The translations under genes were made by a program, and so were the position numbers. A stretch of 33,371 nt of DNA from Chloroflexi bacterium B3_Chlor. Lineage in GTDB: Bacteria; Chloroflexota; Anaerolineae; UBA7937; B3-Chlor. The stretch spans positions 1-33,371 of the forward strand of contig NJBK01000036.1 in the NCBI GenBank assembly GCA_005223035.1, written 5' to 3'. Below are positions 32,364 through 33,371 of the stretch, piece by piece. How positions within the stretch are numbered: position 1 is the stretch's first letter; the number at the start of each line of letters is the position of its first letter. Under the pieces are notes generated by a model, which saw only the letters and a program-made list of their open reading frames with translations, was not told the origin of the DNA and did not search any database.

Positions 32364-33371
32364 ATGCAGAATGCGGCAAGTGAGCGGTTGGTAACTGAGC
32401 TAAGCTCGCAGCTAGGCGACGTATTCATGACGGAGAACGTCTCTGTGCGGGGAGATGGCCGCGTGGTGGCCTTTGTGGGCCAGTTGCAGAGCGATGCGGA
32501 GAGCGCGTTCGCCATCTTGGAGCAGAGGTTCAAGAAGCTGGGGTATCTTCCGGTCTTGAGAAGGACCAAAGGGCAGGATACGATTCTGGTGGCTCCCGCG
32601 CCGGCTGAGAGACGTGGATCACGCCCTATCGTGAATCTAATGCTATTCTTGGCTACGGTTGGCACCGTAATGCTGGGCGGCGCCTTGCAGGAAGGGTACA
32701 ACCCTTTGGCTGATCCCCCGATGGCGATCCTCAGCGGCATTCCCTTCGCCTTTGCCTTGCTGGCGATACTGGGCACTCACGAATTGGCGCATTTCCTGGT
32801 AGCCAGAGCTCGCGGGATGAGGCCGACTTTGCCCTACTTCATTCCGATACCTTTCAGCCCCTTGGGCACCTTCGGAGCAGTTATCAGGATGGAATCGCCC
32901 ATCAAGGACCGCAAGATGCTGTTTGATGTCGGCATCTCAGGACCCCTTGCCGGGCTCGTGGTGTCGATAGCGGCCCTGGTGGTGGGGCTGAGGCTCTCCG
33001 AGATAACCCTGCCGTTGCCTGGTGCTCCCGTCATGCCTCTGGGCACCGGGATCCTGGTGGACTGGATCACCGATCTGGTATTGGGGCCGCTGCCTGATGA
33101 CCTGATGGTCATCCTCCACCCTATCGCCTTCGCGGGTTGGTTCGGCATCTTTATCACTGCCATGAATCTGATACCGCTGAGTCAGCTCGACGGAGGCCAT
33201 GTAGGATACGCCTTTTTCGGGCAGGCGCACCGCTTGATTACGACGCTGGTCTTCATGGGGCTGATGGCGATGGGTTTGTTCTGGACGGGGTGGCTTATGT
33301 GGGGCTTCTTCATCCTTATCTTCGGTGGCTTGAGGCATCCCCCTCCGCTCAACGACATCACGCCTCTGAAC
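32364..33371 (+). CDS. Site-2 protease-like intramembrane metalloprotease (M50), partial
   Basis: Cleaves substrates within the membrane, often to release regulators. The 336 visible residues run off the window. A soluble N-terminal domain (1-85) precedes the first helix (about 90-108). The zinc motif is GTHELAH (His139, Glu140, His143), and NLIPLSQLDGGH (268-279) supplies the third metal ligand. PYFIPIPFSPLGTFGAVI after the first motif also fits the M50B/EGY1-like branch. ATG 32364 follows a weak GAGAGTG site; an in-frame GAATA region upstream offers nothing better. It is divergent from obg. Confidence 0.9.
   Translation, partial: MQNAASERLVTELSSQLGDVFMTENVSVRGDGRVVAFVGQLQSDAESAFAILEQRFKKLGYLPVLRRTKGQDTILVAPAPAERRGSRPIVNLMLFLATVGTVMLGGALQEGYNPLADPPMAILSGIPFAFALLAILGTHELAHFLVARARGMRPTLPYFIPIPFSPLGTFGAVIRMESPIKDRKMLFDVGISGPLAGLVVSIAALVVGLRLSEITLPLPGAPVMPLGTGILVDWITDLVLGPLPDDLMVILHPIAFAGWFGIFITAMNLIPLSQLDGGHVGYAFFGQAHRLITTLVFMGLMAMGLFWTGWLMWGFFILIFGGLRHPPPLNDITPLN

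Overview
The window looks like a chromosomal segment of a Chloroflexota bacterium (Anaerolineae-like is my best guess). This is inferred from style and content, not from a search. The signs are long Thr/Pro-rich linkers in secreted proteins, a GT39-type glycosyltransferase with a tandem C-terminal beta-sandwich tail, DUF4190/DUF4013/B-box-like small membrane proteins, a four-subunit pyruvate:ferredoxin oxidoreductase, and many TTG/GTG start codons chosen by good Shine-Dalgarno sites. No tRNA, rRNA, CRISPR array, integrase or transposase was seen.

Region 1 (1-7700, minus strand) holds rpoB, rpsL, rpsG, fusA and the first 42 codons of tuf. It is a str-operon order, but rpoC is missing between rpoB and rpsL and rplL is missing upstream of rpoB. 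rpoB and rpsL each have a near-consensus sigma-70 promoter. RpoB carries a lineage-type insertion of roughly 125-130 residues.

Region 2 (8.1-12.4 kb, plus strand) is a two-gene unit: a membrane-anchored TIM-barrel glycosidase-like protein and a GT39-like membrane glycosyltransferase. A terminator hairpin separates it from the convergent porGDAB operon (12.5-15.6 kb, minus).

Region 3 (15.6-23.0 kb): the por promoter is back to back with the promoter of an amidase/polysaccharide deacetylase pair, and a perfect 7-bp dyad lies between and over the two -35 boxes. Next come a soluble REC-GAF-PAS histidine kinase (minus), then carbamate kinase, a GT4 glycosyltransferase and a Wzz-like chain-length protein (plus), which suggest surface polysaccharide work.

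Region 4 (23.0-28.3 kb, minus) is the least ordinary part. Four genes share the same 39-residue, eight-ligand zinc-binding N-terminus, each joined to a different C-terminal module (TM2-like, two DUF4190-like, one soluble). They sit with DUF4013, DUF4190, DUF4126 and an unknown anchored protein. Duplicated intergenic segments, a remnant of a DUF4190 3' end and a stop-interrupted zinc knuckle show that the array has been growing and decaying.

Region 5 (28.3-33.4 kb) has a DUF2085 protein, the obg-nadD-TIM-barrel operon (minus) and a site-2 protease running off the window (plus). A 118-bp palindromic element between obg and the protease has a diverged relative near 19.65 kb.

Eleven sigma-70-like promoters could be placed by eye. 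Several have an extended -10 (TGn), which helped fix the start codons.
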